From Dyella jiangningensis (GTDB taxonomy: Bacteria > Pseudomonadota > Gammaproteobacteria > Xanthomonadales > Rhodanobacteraceae), in NCBI GenBank assembly GCA_000632805.1, contig CP007444.1, forward strand, positions 2,232,001 to 2,296,000: a stretch of 64,000 bases of DNA, in the 5' to 3' direction. The stretch's first letter is position 1, and each line of letters begins with the position of its first letter. The position numbers were made by a program, and so were the translations under genes. Below are positions 48,444-59,698 of this stretch, piece after piece. The notes under the pieces are model-generated. The model saw only the letters and a list, made by a program, of their open reading frames with translations, had not been told where the DNA came from and ran no database searches.

Positions 48444-49829
48444 ATGCGCTCGCCCGACGACTACAACCACGACCCCGGTGGCACGCCGCCTCGACAGATC
48501 CTGACGCCCAGCTCGCTCAACCGGCTGGTGCGCGATCTGCTGGAGGACGCCCTGCCGCTGATCTGGATCGAGGGCGAGTTGTCCAACGTGGCACGCCCGG
48601 CTTCCGGGCACCTGTATTTCACCCTCAAGGACGCCAGCGCCCAGGTGCGTTGCGCCATGTTCCGTCCCAAGAGCGGCTGGCTGAAATTCCGCCCGGCTGA
48701 CGGCATGCACGTGCTGGTCAGGGCGCGGGTGGGCCTGTACGAGCCGCGAGGCGAATTCCAGCTGGTCGCCGAGCACATGGAACCCGCCGGCGAAGGCGCC
48801 CTGCAGCGTGAATTCGAACAGCTCAAGGCGCGACTGGATGCCGAGGGCCTGTTCGATCCGGCGCGCAAGCGTGCCCTGCCCCGTTACGCGCGCCGCATCG
48901 GTGTGATCACCTCGGCGACCGGCGCGGCGGTCCGTGACGTGCTGAGCGTCATGTCGCGACGCTGGCCGCTAGCCGAAGTGGACGTGCTGCCCGTGCCGGT
49001 GCAGGGCCGCGAGGCGCCACCAGCGATCACGGCGATGCTGCGCAAGGCATCGGCCAGCGGTCGCTACGACGTCTTGCTGCTCACGCGTGGCGGCGGCTCG
49101 CTGGAAGACCTGTGGGCATTCAACGACGAGCAGGTCGCCCGCGCGATCTACGCAAGCGCGGTGCCGGTGGTTTCCGCCGTGGGCCACGAGATCGATTTCA
49201 GCATCGCCGACTTCGTGGCCGACCTGCGCGCGCCCACGCCATCCGCCGCCGCCGAACTGCTGGTACCGGATGCCGCGCCCATGCGGCGACACCTGGCGCA
49301 GCTGCAACAGCGTCTCGTCGTGTTGGAACAGCGCCGGCTGCAGGCACGCATCCAGCGCGTGGATCACCTCTATGCGCGCCTTCAGGCGCAGCGACCGCAG
49401 GCGCGACTCGCGCGCGATCGCGAACGCCTGGTCAACCTCGAACGCCGCCTGCTCGGAGCGCAGCGCGAACGAGCCCGCATGCGCCGCGTGGCGCTCGAAC
49501 GCGCCCATGCGCGCCTGATCGCGCAGCATCCGCGTTTGCGTCTGCTGTTGTTGCGTCGTCGCCTGGTGGAGTTATCGCAACGCCTGCGCCATTCGGTGGA
49601 ACGTCGACTGGAGCGCGAGCAGTTGACCCTGCGGCAGGCCGGCCGTGCGCTGCATGCCGTGAGCCCGCTGGCCACGATGGAGCGCGGTTACGCGATCCTG
49701 TTCGATGACCAGGGCAAGGTCGTGCGTTCCGCGCAGGGCGTCAGCGAAGGAGCGCAGCTGCGAGGACGCCTTGCGGATGGCGAGCTGCCGCTGGTAGTGG
49801 GAACCAAAGGGACACCCGACAACGGGTAG
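48444..49829 (+). CDS. xseA: Exodeoxyribonuclease VII large subunit
   Basis: The 461-residue product has the N-terminal OB-fold ([24 protein letters not shown], landmark), then the catalytic core with [34 protein letters not shown] and [20 protein letters not shown], then a long coiled coil (around residues 280-400) and a C-terminal YAILFDDQG segment. It degrades single-stranded DNA together with XseB, which is not in this window. Start at 48444 is the first ATG in the frame. Confidence 0.97.
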   Translation: MRSPDDYNHDPGGTPPRQILTPSSLNRLVRDLLEDALPLIWIEGELSNVARPASGHLYFTLKDASAQVRCAMFRPKSGWLKFRPADGMHVLVRARVGLYEPRGEFQLVAEHMEPAGEGALQREFEQLKARLDAEGLFDPARKRALPRYARRIGVITSATGAAVRDVLSVMSRRWPLAEVDVLPVPVQGREAPPAITAMLRKASASGRYDVLLLTRGGGSLEDLWAFNDEQVARAIYASAVPVVSAVGHEIDFSIADFVADLRAPTPSAAAELLVPDAAPMRRHLAQLQQRLVVLEQRRLQARIQRVDHLYARLQAQRPQARLARDRERLVNLERRLLGAQRERARMRRVALERAHARLIAQHPRLRLLLLRRRLVELSQRLRHSVERRLEREQLTLRQAGRALHAVSPLATMERGYAILFDDQGKVVRSAQGVSEGAQLRGRLADGELPLVVGTKGTPDNG

Positions 49830-49845
49830 CAATATGCACTCTTGC

Positions 49846-49927
49846 TGTGGGAGCGCACCCTGCGCGCGACGGATCAGCGAAGAGGCAGGCAGACACGCGG
49901 CAGTCGCACACAAGGTCCGCTCCCACA
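49846..49927. repeat. 82-bp REP-like element with TGTGGGAGCG/CGCTCCCACA ends
   Basis: TGTGGGAGCG at 49846-49855 and CGCTCCCACA at 49918-49927 are perfect 10-bp inverted ends of an intergenic element between xseA and the next gene. The interior shows GCACCCTGCGCGCGACGG and CGAAGAGG. Such TGTGGGAGCG palindromes are repeated many times in related genomes, to my knowledge. It may act as a transcription barrier. Confidence 0.65.
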
Positions 49928-50006
49928 GATGCGCCGCGCAAGCACGGCTCACACCGTATGAACGATTCATGCCCCATCCTTCGCGTTCCGGTCACAGGAG
50001 CGCGGC

Positions 50007-51650
50007 ATGAAGGCAGCGGCATTGTTCGTGAAGGCATTGGAAGCCGAGGGCGTGCACAGCATCTTTGGCGTGCCGGGCGAAGAAAACCTCGATCTGGTGG
50101 AAGCGCTGCGCGATTCCTCGATTCGCCTCATCGTGACCCGCCATGAACAGGCCGCCGGTTTCATGGCCGCCACCTGGGGAAGGCTCACCGGCGAAGCGGG
50201 CGTCGCGCTCGCCACGCTGGGCCCCGGTGCCACCAACCTGGTCACGGCTGCGGCCTACGCGCAGCTCGGCGCCATGCCGATGCTGATGATCACCGGCCAG
50301 AAGCCCATCCGCGAACACAAGCAGGGCCTGTTCCAGCTGGTCGACGTGGTCGACATGATGCAGCCGCTGACCAAATACACGCGCCAGCTGGTGTCCGCCG
50401 CCACGATTCCGGCGCGCATCCGCGAAGCGTTCCGGCGAGCGGAAGAAGAGCGCCCCGGCGCCGTGCACCTGGAGCTCCCCGAGGACATCGCCCGCGACAC
50501 CGTCGAGGAAGCGATTCTGCTGCCTACCGAGTACGCGCGTCGGCCCTCGCCGGACGATGCCGCGCTGGTGCAGGCGGCCGAGGCGGTCAGCAAGGCTCGG
50601 CATCCGATTCTGATGATCGGCGCCGCGGCCAACCGACAGCGCACCACGGTGGCGCTGCGTGCCTTCATCGACAAGCTGGGCATTCCGTTCTTCACCACGC
50701 AGATGGGCAAGGGCGTGATCGATGAGGATCACCCGCTATGGCTGGGCAACGCCGCGCTGTCCGATGGTGACTTCGTGCATCGCGCGATCGACGCGGCGGA
50801 CGCGATCATCAACGTCGGCCACGACGTGGTGGAGAAGCCGCCGTTCCTCATGCGCAAAGGGCGGCGCACGGTCATCCACATCAATTTTTCCAGCGCCGAG
50901 GTCGATGCGGTCTATTTCCCGCAGATCGAAGTGGTGGGCGACATCGCGCATACGGTGGAGCGCCTCACCGACGCCCTGAAGCCGCAGGACCACTGGGATT
51001 TCAGCTTCTTCGACCGCGTGCGCAACGCCTTCCATACGCAGCTGGAAGATCACGCACGTGACGACCGCTTTCCCATGCACCCCGTGCGCGTGGTGGACGA
51101 CACGCGCAGCTTCATGCCGGATGACGGTGTCCTATGCCTGGACAACGGCATGTACAAGCTCTGGTATGCGCGCTATTACCGCGCCCGCGAGCCCAATACG
51201 ATCCTGCTCGACAACGCGCTCGCCACCATGGGTGCCGGCCTGCCCTCGGCGATGGCGGCAAAGATGGTCTATCCCGACCGCAAGGTACTGGCCATCTGCG
51301 GCGATGGCGGCTTCATGATGAATGCGCAGGAGCTGGAAACCGCCGTGCGGCTCAAGCTCGACCTGGTGATCCTGCTGCTGCGCGACGACGCCTACGGCAT
51401 GATCCGCTGGAAGCAGGCCGAAATGGGCTACACCGACTACGGCATGACCTTCGGCAATCCTGACTTCGTGCAGTTCGCCCAAGCGCATGGCGCGCATGGC
51501 CATCGTCCCGCCAGCGCCGACGAATTCCTGCCCACGCTGCAGCGCGCGTTCGATGCCGGCGGCGTGCACCTGATCGATCTTGTCATCGACTACTCGGACA
51601 ATCACCGCATCCTCAACGAAGAGATCCGCCGGCTCAGCGCAGCCGTCTGA
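50007..51650 (+). CDS. Acetolactate synthase-like thiamine-diphosphate enzyme
   Basis: The 547-residue product has the ThDP-enzyme layout: Pyr domain with catalytic Glu in GVPGEENLDLVEAL, a central domain, and the PP domain with ICGDGGFMMNAQELETAVR, the GDG-x(25)-N ThDP/Mg motif. It resembles catabolic acetolactate synthases (AlsS) and relatives more than IlvB, since no FAD-specific loop is evident and no small regulatory subunit gene follows. Instead an aldehyde dehydrogenase gene starts 15 bp downstream, so the real substrate may be another 2-oxo acid with the aldehyde product oxidised by the partner. Confidence 0.88.
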   Translation: MKAAALFVKALEAEGVHSIFGVPGEENLDLVEALRDSSIRLIVTRHEQAAGFMAATWGRLTGEAGVALATLGPGATNLVTAAAYAQLGAMPMLMITGQKPIREHKQGLFQLVDVVDMMQPLTKYTRQLVSAATIPARIREAFRRAEEERPGAVHLELPEDIARDTVEEAILLPTEYARRPSPDDAALVQAAEAVSKARHPILMIGAAANRQRTTVALRAFIDKLGIPFFTTQMGKGVIDEDHPLWLGNAALSDGDFVHRAIDAADAIINVGHDVVEKPPFLMRKGRRTVIHINFSSAEVDAVYFPQIEVVGDIAHTVERLTDALKPQDHWDFSFFDRVRNAFHTQLEDHARDDRFPMHPVRVVDDTRSFMPDDGVLCLDNGMYKLWYARYYRAREPNTILLDNALATMGAGLPSAMAAKMVYPDRKVLAICGDGGFMMNAQELETAVRLKLDLVILLLRDDAYGMIRWKQAEMGYTDYGMTFGNPDFVQFAQAHGAHGHRPASADEFLPTLQRAFDAGGVHLIDLVIDYSDNHRILNEEIRRLSAAV

Positions 51651-51665
51651 TCGTCTGGAGTTTCC

Positions 51666-53096
<1,431 letters not shown>

Positions 53097-53103
53097 GACA
53101 GTC

Positions 53104-53142
53104 GCCGCGGCATTCGCAGCCCTGCCGCCGCGGCTTTTTTTT
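53104..53142 (+). terminator. Intrinsic terminator after the aldehyde dehydrogenase gene
   Basis: GCCGCGGC (53104-53111) pairs with GCCGCGGC (53127-53134), followed by eight T (53135-53142). It lies eight bases after the stop at 53096. A clear rho-independent terminator. Confidence 0.85.
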
Positions 53143-53261
53143 CCTTTCGGAGTTCGCCGCAGCCCGCCGCTTGTGGCGCCCGGGGCCCGGGTGGTGTTCA
53201 ATCCATCCACCCAACCCGGCATGCTCTGGCATGCCACCCCTGGCCCAGCGGAGCCCGACGG

Positions 53262-54293
53262 ATGCCCACGAAACTCGCCTTGTGCCTGGGCGCCCTGCTC
53301 ACGACAGCCAGCGCCCTGGCGCAGGAAACCTCGCCATTACCTGCCGCAAGTACGCAGGGCACTGTGACGCCCGCCAAGCCCGTCGATCTGCAGACGGTGA
53401 CCGTTCGCGGTGCCCAGCCCGGCCCTGCCCTGTGGGAAGTCCGCAAGGGCGACCACGTGTTGTGGGTGCTGGGAACTATATCGCCGCTGCCAAAGTACGC
53501 GACCTGGCAATGGACGCAGCTGGAACAGGCCCTGGGAAAATCGAGCGAAATGCTGGAGGCCCCCTCGGCGCGTCTGAAGATGCCGCCCAGTCTGTTCTCC
53601 CGCCTCGCCCTGCAGCCGGCGGCGCGGCTCAATTCAGGCGGTGCCACGCTGGAGCGCATTCTGCCCGCCGACATGTACCAGCGCTGGCGAGTGCTGCGGC
53701 ATGAGTACCTGCACGACGACGATGCCTACGAGTACCAGCGTCCGATCATCGTGGCCGAGCAGCTGTTCACCAAGGCGCTCGATGCCCACGGCCTGACCGG
53801 CGACACCGACGTCGAGGACATCGTCGAAAAGCTCGCACGCAAGCACGGCGCCCGACAGGTGCCGGTGCGCTACGAGCTGGTGATACGCAAGGTACCCAAG
53901 CCCAACGGAGGCGCGGACAGCGACCAGCAGCAGGGCATTGCCTGTCTCGACGAGACCATGCAGATCATCGAGCACGACATGCCCAAGCTCACGCAGCGCG
54001 CCAATGCCTGGGCTACTGGTGACACGGCCACGCTGCAAAAGCTCATGGAAAATTCGCGCGAACCGTGCGTGGTGAGCGCGATCAACGGCGACTTCGAACA
54101 TCAGCTCAACGTGACCGATCTGCCGCAGCGCATCAACGCAGCATGGGTCAAGGAGGCGGATCTGGCGCTCACGCGCAACCGGCGCACGGTGGCGGTGTTG
54201 ACGATGGAACAGTTGACGTCGCCCACCGGCTACCTCGCCACACTGAGGTCGATGGGTTATCTGGTGCAACCGCCGGCTGACCTGAAGCAGTAA
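53262..54293 (+). CDS. TraB/GumN family protein, secreted
   Basis: The 343-residue product has a signal peptide (to about residue 20, ASALAQ). ALWEVRKGDHVLWVLGTISPLPKYATW (landmark, residues about 60-86) is the opening of the TraB/GumN (ChaN/EreA-like) domain, a Tiki-type metalloprotease fold. The GxH motif usual after the first strand reads LGTISPLP here, without the His of GTxH, so catalysis is doubtful. It ends convergent with the S10 peptidase gene with a bidirectional terminator between. Confidence 0.82.
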   Translation: MPTKLALCLGALLTTASALAQETSPLPAASTQGTVTPAKPVDLQTVTVRGAQPGPALWEVRKGDHVLWVLGTISPLPKYATWQWTQLEQALGKSSEMLEAPSARLKMPPSLFSRLALQPAARLNSGGATLERILPADMYQRWRVLRHEYLHDDDAYEYQRPIIVAEQLFTKALDAHGLTGDTDVEDIVEKLARKHGARQVPVRYELVIRKVPKPNGGADSDQQQGIACLDETMQIIEHDMPKLTQRANAWATGDTATLQKLMENSREPCVVSAINGDFEHQLNVTDLPQRINAAWVKEADLALTRNRRTVAVLTMEQLTSPTGYLATLRSMGYLVQPPADLKQ

Positions 54294-54301
54294 TCACACC
54301 C

Positions 54302-54346
54302 AAAAAGAAGGCCCGGCGCGTCTCGCGACGCCCGGGCCTTTGTTTT
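54302..54346. terminator. Bidirectional terminator between convergent genes
   Basis: AAGGCCCGGCGCGTC pairs with GACGCCCGGGCCTT (one bulge). It has A-rich sequence before (CAAAAAGAAGG) and T-rich sequence after (TTTGTTTTG), so it can work on either strand for the genes ending at 54293 and 54357. Confidence 0.8.
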
Positions 54347-54356
54347 GCCTCGCGAC

Positions 54357-55916
54357 TTACTTCGTAGAGCCGTACAGCTGCGCCGCATCCGCCTTGAACG
54401 AGGATGCACTGCCATCGCGGCTGTAGAACATGTGGCCACCCGGATACACCGACAGCTTTACGCGCTGCTGCTGACCGAAGGTCGGCATCTGGTCGATGAT
54501 CAGGCGCGAGGTGAAGAACGGGCACGAGAGATCGTTATAGCCGTGCACGATCAACACCTTCATGTTCGGATCGTTGGCGATGGCCTTGCGCAGGTCGGCC
54601 ACCGGCTTGTCGTCGGTCTCGCCGCGATCCCATGCATTGTTGACGGTGTACGAGAGCGCCTCGTAGTGCGCATCCGTCTTCCAGCCCACTTCGCGCGTCA
54701 CGAAATCGACCATCGCGCTGGTGGTTGGCGCGAGCAGCGCCTCGAGGATCGGGTCGCCCGACTGGCGGCGCGCCGAACCCGGGAACGGATCGAACGCGGT
54801 GACGTTGGAGTCGTACACGCTGCCGATCTTCTTTTCGGACCGATGGATCTCGCGCAGGTAGGTGCCGATGTCGACGCGGCCGTCCAGCTTGGACACCACT
54901 GACGGATCAAGGCCCGTATACGCCGACACCTTCTGCACCATGCGGCTGATCGCGCCCGGGTCCGAACGCCCGGCGAGGAAGTCGGTGACGAACTGGGTGC
55001 GGACGTAGTTCTCCACGTCCGTCATCGAAGCCGCCGACAACTTGCCCTGGGCTTCCAGATGTGCCGCCGTCATCGACGGCAGGTTGATCATCCACGGCAG
55101 CGGCGAAAGCGCGTCGCCGTCGCCGATGGCGGCCGGATCGAGATACGGCGACACCATCACCAGGCCATTCACGCCCACGCCCATGCGGGTTTGCAACTCA
55201 TAGGCGATACGCGGTGCGCGGTAGCCACCGTAGCTTTCGCCCATCACGTACTTGGGTGCGCGCAGGCGACCGTGCTTGACCAGCCAGTCGTACACCACGC
55301 GCGAGAGGTACTTGATGTCTGCCTCGGTGGAGTAGAAATCCTTCTTGGTCTTGTCCTCGTCTTCCAGCGAGCGCGAGAAGCCGGTGCCGACCGGATCGAT
55401 GAACACCAGGTCGCTCATGTCGAGCCAGGTGTTGGGATTGTCCTTGGTGATGGCCGCATCGGACGGCGCATCGCCGTCCACGCCGAACTGGATGCGCTTG
55501 GGACCGATCGCGCCCATGTTGAGGTATACCGACGAGGCACCCGGGCCGCCGTTGAAGGCGAACGTCACCGGACGATGCGGATCGTTGCCGGGCACGACAT
55601 AGGACGTGTAGACCACATCGGCGATCTTCTTGCCCTTGGCGTCACGCACCGGGATGGTGCCAACGGTTGCCTCATAGGACACCGTACGGCCACCCACGCG
55701 CACGCTCTGCTTGATGGTCTTGTCGGCCGGCAGTGGCGGCAGCTCCACTTCGGACTTCTTTTCCGCCTCGGCGGCGGGCTTGGCATCCTTGCCTTCGGCA
55801 GCCATGGCCAGCGACCGGGGCGACATGACCAAGCCCAGCGCAAACACGGCCGCAAACCAGACGGCCCCACGCCCTACCCGGGCGGCACGACCACAAACAG
55901 GCAAATCTCGCTTCAT
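54357..55916 (-). CDS. S10 serine carboxypeptidase family protein
   Basis: The ATG at 55916 (MKRDLPVCGRAAR...) gives 519 residues, with a signal peptide to about residue 40 that has an unusually long, Arg/Cys-rich n-region. The oxyanion segment NGGPGASSVYL, nucleophile GESYGGYRAPR, acid HGYNDLSCP and His YPGGHMFYSR are all present in S10 order. Periplasmic or secreted carboxypeptidase; S10 enzymes are commonest in eukaryotes, but this subgroup is frequent in Xanthomonadales. The upstream in-frame start at 55967 is rejected. Confidence 0.9.
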   Translation of the reverse strand: MKRDLPVCGRAARVGRGAVWFAAVFALGLVMSPRSLAMAAEGKDAKPAAEAEKKSEVELPPLPADKTIKQSVRVGGRTVSYEATVGTIPVRDAKGKKIADVVYTSYVVPGNDPHRPVTFAFNGGPGASSVYLNMGAIGPKRIQFGVDGDAPSDAAITKDNPNTWLDMSDLVFIDPVGTGFSRSLEDEDKTKKDFYSTEADIKYLSRVVYDWLVKHGRLRAPKYVMGESYGGYRAPRIAYELQTRMGVGVNGLVMVSPYLDPAAIGDGDALSPLPWMINLPSMTAAHLEAQGKLSAASMTDVENYVRTQFVTDFLAGRSDPGAISRMVQKVSAYTGLDPSVVSKLDGRVDIGTYLREIHRSEKKIGSVYDSNVTAFDPFPGSARRQSGDPILEALLAPTTSAMVDFVTREVGWKTDAHYEALSYTVNNAWDRGETDDKPVADLRKAIANDPNMKVLIVHGYNDLSCPFFTSRLIIDQMPTFGQQQRVKLSVYPGGHMFYSRDGSASSFKADAAQLYGSTK

Positions 55917-56136
55917 CAGGAATCTCGCAAAGGCCAAATGGCGGTTAGCTACGCAGATGCACGACACGCATGCTCCCCGCTGCGATCAACAGGCGCAGCC
56001 ATGCTCGTGTCGGATGCACTCTCCATGGAACCGGCATGCCCGCAGGGCGCACCAGTGCCGTTAGGCACGGGTCCACGTTGACGGTGGGTGCGCCCGGCGA
56101 AGGCGCAACATCATGCGCCACCTTCGCGGGGAGGCA

Positions 56137-56961
56137 TCAGCGAGGCAGGTAGTCGTTCGGCTCCACCAGCTGGAAACCTGGCGTTTCGCGCACGCACTGC
56201 CGCAGCAGGAAGGCGTGGCCGCTGCCATAGAAGACCACGATATGGTCGCCCGGCTTGGCCAGTTGCAGCAGGTTTGCACAGATGAGGAAGTTGCGGCGAT
56301 ACCAGGCCGCGAGCAGCTCGGCCCCCGGCTGTTCGTTGCCCGAGCCGATACGCAGCACGTTGCGATAGAACGCGTTGCCCTCATCGATCAGCGCCGGCTC
56401 GTTGACCCGACGCAACGCCGCCGAGAGACCCTGCTCAGCGAGCAGACGCTGCTGCTCGGCCATCTGGCGATCGACCTTCGCACCCTCGGCATCGAGTTGA
56501 CTGGAAAGCCCATGCGCGTCCGCATAGGTCTTCACCGGCTCATAGGGAAAATCGCCATCGGCGTCGATGCCGTACACGCCGGTGGCGTGGGCCGTCTTCG
56601 CCAGGCGAAAACCGAGCTGCACGACCTCGTTGCGCGACGGTGGCAAGCTACCGGCCAGGTATTTGGGATAGCGCTCGTCGACCGTCTCGCGGGGCCATTC
56701 GACGGCGACCTTGTCGGGCTTGAAGCGCGCCAGGGCATCGGTGATGGCCGCCAGTTCCGCCTGGCGCTTGGGCGCCAGCACGTCGTCCACCTTCATGTTG
56801 TGAAGATCGTGGCCGGGATTGGACAGGTGAAAGAGCCCTACCACCATCACCTGGACAGGCGCGGGTTGCACATCCGCCCGGGCCATGTCGGCAGCGAGCG
56901 ACATCGCGCCCGCCAAGGCGATACAAAACAGGAACGACGACCTGCTGAATGCCGATCGCAT
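56137..56961 (-). CDS. DUF5694 (TraB-like) domain protein, secreted
   Basis: The 274-residue product has a signal peptide (to about residue 29, ADMARA). VMVVGLFHLSNPGHDLHNMKVDDVLAPKRQ (landmark) holds the GxFHL motif and H-x-N typical of DUF5694/TraB-like proteins, and HIVVFYGSGHAFLLRQ near the C-terminus holds the GSGH motif, so metal-binding histidines are kept. GGAGATCCGT precedes the ATG. It runs towards the S10 peptidase gene with a 220-bp gap, and is a distant fold-relative of the TraB/GumN protein at 53262-54293. Function unknown. Confidence 0.85.
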   Translation of the reverse strand: MRSAFSRSSFLFCIALAGAMSLAADMARADVQPAPVQVMVVGLFHLSNPGHDLHNMKVDDVLAPKRQAELAAITDALARFKPDKVAVEWPRETVDERYPKYLAGSLPPSRNEVVQLGFRLAKTAHATGVYGIDADGDFPYEPVKTYADAHGLSSQLDAEGAKVDRQMAEQQRLLAEQGLSAALRRVNEPALIDEGNAFYRNVLRIGSGNEQPGAELLAAWYRRNFLICANLLQLAKPGDHIVVFYGSGHAFLLRQCVRETPGFQLVEPNDYLPR

Positions 56962-57058
56962 ACGGATCTCCCTCTGGCACCGCCGGATCGCCCCTCGCGA
57001 ACCGGCATGACGTGGCTTGGATGCATCCGGGCCACAACCGGTTTAATGCGCCGCGACC

Positions 57059-58519
57059 TCACTGCGAGGATGCCAGCCCCGCGTCGACGCCCGGCCAGCC
57101 ACCACCCAAGGCCTTGATCAGACGCACGTCGGCTTCCAGGCGGCGGCGCGAAAGATCCACCAGAGTTTGCGACTGCGCAAGGCTAACGCTCTGCGTGGAC
57201 ACCACTTCCAGGTAGTCCGTTGCCCCGTCCCGGTAACGCGTCAACGCCAACTGCGCCGCACGGGTAGCGGCATCCACCGCATGCTGCTGCGTGACCGATT
57301 CGTCCCCCAGCACGGCCAGCGAAGCGAGGTTGTCTTCCACGTCCTGGAAAGCGATGAGCACGGTCTGCCGATAGTCGGCGGCGGCGGCATCGTGGCTGGC
57401 GTTCGCCCCGGCAAGCTCCTGCTTGCGGCGACCACCGTCGAACAAGGTGCCGACGAGTGCGGGGCCGATCGCCCAGAAGCGACTCGGCAACATGGCGAAC
57501 TGGGCGAGCTTCGACGCTTCCAGACCGCCACTGGCCGACAGCAACAGGTCTGGAAAGAACGCCGACGTCGCCTCGCCCACATCGGCGTTGGCCGCCGCCA
57601 CGCGACGCTCCGCAGCGGCGATATCCGGGCGGCGTTGCAGCAATGTCGATGGCACGCCCGCCGGAACCTGCGGCAAGACCAGCGGCTGCGTGTCCACCGG
57701 CAGGCTGAGCTGAGCCGGTGGAACGCCGATCAGCACGGCAATGGCGTGTTCGTGTTGCGCCCGGCTTTCGCCGAGATCGATCAACCTGGCCTGCGCCACT
57801 TGCCATTGCGTCTCAGCCTGCTGCACGTCCGACTCGGACGCGATGCCACCCTGGTATCGCGTATTCACCAGCGACCTGGCGCGGGCGTAGTCCGCCACTG
57901 TCTGTTGCAGAAGCGCGGCTTCCGCATCGAGTTCGCGCAGGTCGATGTAATCGATGGCAAGCTCCGCCTGCATCGCCAGGCGCACTGAGGCCAGGTCGGC
58001 TTCGCTCGCCTGGTAACGTGCCTGCGCCGCCTTCACCTGGTAGCCGATGCGTCCGAACAGGTCCGGCTCCCATGACACCGTGAGCCCAGCACTGAAGTCG
58101 GACACGGTCTTGCCGGCCAGCGAGCGACCTACCACGTTCTGCGAGGTGTGATTGCGATCGGCGCTGGCTCCCGCGGTGACCGTGGGCCAATAGGCCGAGC
58201 GCGCCGTGCCGACCAGCGCTTTGGCCTGCGCGAGATTCGCCACGCTCCTGGCGATGGTCTGGTTGCCGACGTCGACCTTGGCTTCCAGATCGTCCAGCGT
58301 CGTATCGCCGAACAACGTCCACCAGGTGCCGCGATCGACATCGTCGCCGGGCTGCGCCGGTTGCCACCCCGGCGCCGCACGCGATGCCTCCTTGAACTGG
58401 TCGGGCACAGCCACCTGGGGACGGACATAGGCAGGCCCGGGCGTGCAGCCCACGAGCAGACCACCCAGCAACATCGCCATCGCAGTCGCGCCAAGGGATG
58501 AAGTCATGCGAGGTTTCAT
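57059..58519 (-). CDS. RND efflux outer membrane lipoprotein (NodT/OprM family)
   Basis: The 486-residue product has a lipobox (LLVGCTPGP), so Cys at about residue 25 is acylated. The NodT/OprM pattern follows: [33 protein letters not shown], the first half repeat, and [35 protein letters not shown]..., the second (landmarks given in part). It forms the outer channel of the second RND system. It starts 12 bp after the adaptor stop and ends the operon. Confidence 0.92.
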   Translation of the reverse strand: [486 protein letters not shown]

Positions 58520-58531
58520 GATCAGGCCTCC

Positions 58532-59686
58532 TCAAGCGTTCGCCGGATCGGCATGGATGCGGACGATCTGGCCCGGGCTGACGGCGTCTCCCGGATTCAC
58601 AATCACGCGCTCATTGCCCTGCAGGCCGGAACGGATCTCCACGCGGGCGCCGAAATCACGCCCCAATGTGACGGTGCGCAACTGCACGGCGCCCTTGGCA
58701 TCCACCACGGCCACCTGCACGCCCGCGGGCCGGAACAGCAGCGCATTGGCAGGCAGCGACAGGCCCGGTTTCGCAGCAGACAGCGGCAGGCTCACCTGGG
58801 CATACGCACCAGGCAGCACGGCACCGTCCGGGTTGTCCATGTCGACCTCCACGCGCAGCGTGCGGCTGCCCGCGTCGATCGCGCCGGACGTGCGCGCCAC
58901 CGTGCCGGTGAAGCTGCGCCCGGGATATTGCGGCAGCGCCAGGTTCGCTTCGGCGCCGGCAACGACGTCGGCGGCCTGGTCCTGCGGCACGTCGACGAAC
59001 ACGCGCAGCCGGTCGGTCTCGGCCAGGCGAAACAACGCGGCCGGCGTCCCGCCATTGCCCGCGTCGATCAGCGCGCCGGTATCGACGTTGCGCACGGTGA
59101 TCACGCCATCGAACGGCGCCGTCACCTTCTCGAACGATTGCAGCTGCGCGAGGCGGCCGACGTTTGCCTGCGCGGCCGCGAGCATGGCCTGCTTGGCCTT
59201 CATGGTGCTCACGTTTTCCTCGCTGGACTGCCGGGAAACGGCGTCGTCCTTGAGCATCTCCTGCCAGCGCGCGGCGGTGACCCTGGCGATGTCGTAGTTG
59301 GCCGATGCCGTGGCCGCATCCGACCTGGCCTGCGCGAGCTCGGCATCCAGTTCGGGCGCATCGATGTCGGCGAGCAGGTCGCCGCGCTTCACCCGTGTGC
59401 CGATGTCGCTGTACCAGCGATGCAGATAACCGCTGGTGCGCGCATAGATGTTCGCCTCCTGGAAGGCCTCGACATTACCCGGCAGCACCAGCATCTGCTG
59501 GGCCGACGCCCTGGCCGGCGTCACCACGGCGACGGTAGGCACGGCCAGCGCATCGGTCTGACGAGCGACCGTGCCGTGCGCAGCGAGGCGCGGAATGCCG
59601 CCAATGGACAAGGCCAACGCCGCCACGATGGCCGAAACAATGAGCAGGCGCTTGGGTGCAGCTGCAGGCTTCACGAGCATGGACAT
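58532..59686 (-). CDS. RND efflux periplasmic adaptor (AcrA-type)
   Basis: The 384-residue product has an N-terminal membrane anchor (LLIVSAIVAALALSIGG). NVEAFQEANIYARTSGYLHRW and VTAPFDGVITVRNVDTGALIDAG are the two lipoyl half-motifs, with a helical hairpin between, and VPQDQAADVVAGAEANL belongs to the beta-barrel. It bridges the permease (59699-62908) and the outer membrane lipoprotein. Both its gaps to the neighbours are 12 bp. Confidence 0.93.
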   Translation of the reverse strand: MSMLVKPAAAPKRLLIVSAIVAALALSIGGIPRLAAHGTVARQTDALAVPTVAVVTPARASAQQMLVLPGNVEAFQEANIYARTSGYLHRWYSDIGTRVKRGDLLADIDAPELDAELAQARSDAATASANYDIARVTAARWQEMLKDDAVSRQSSEENVSTMKAKQAMLAAAQANVGRLAQLQSFEKVTAPFDGVITVRNVDTGALIDAGNGGTPAALFRLAETDRLRVFVDVPQDQAADVVAGAEANLALPQYPGRSFTGTVARTSGAIDAGSRTLRVEVDMDNPDGAVLPGAYAQVSLPLSAAKPGLSLPANALLFRPAGVQVAVVDAKGAVQLRTVTLGRDFGARVEIRSGLQGNERVIVNPGDAVSPGQIVRIHADPANA

Positions 59687-59698
59687 GGGAGTTCTCCC

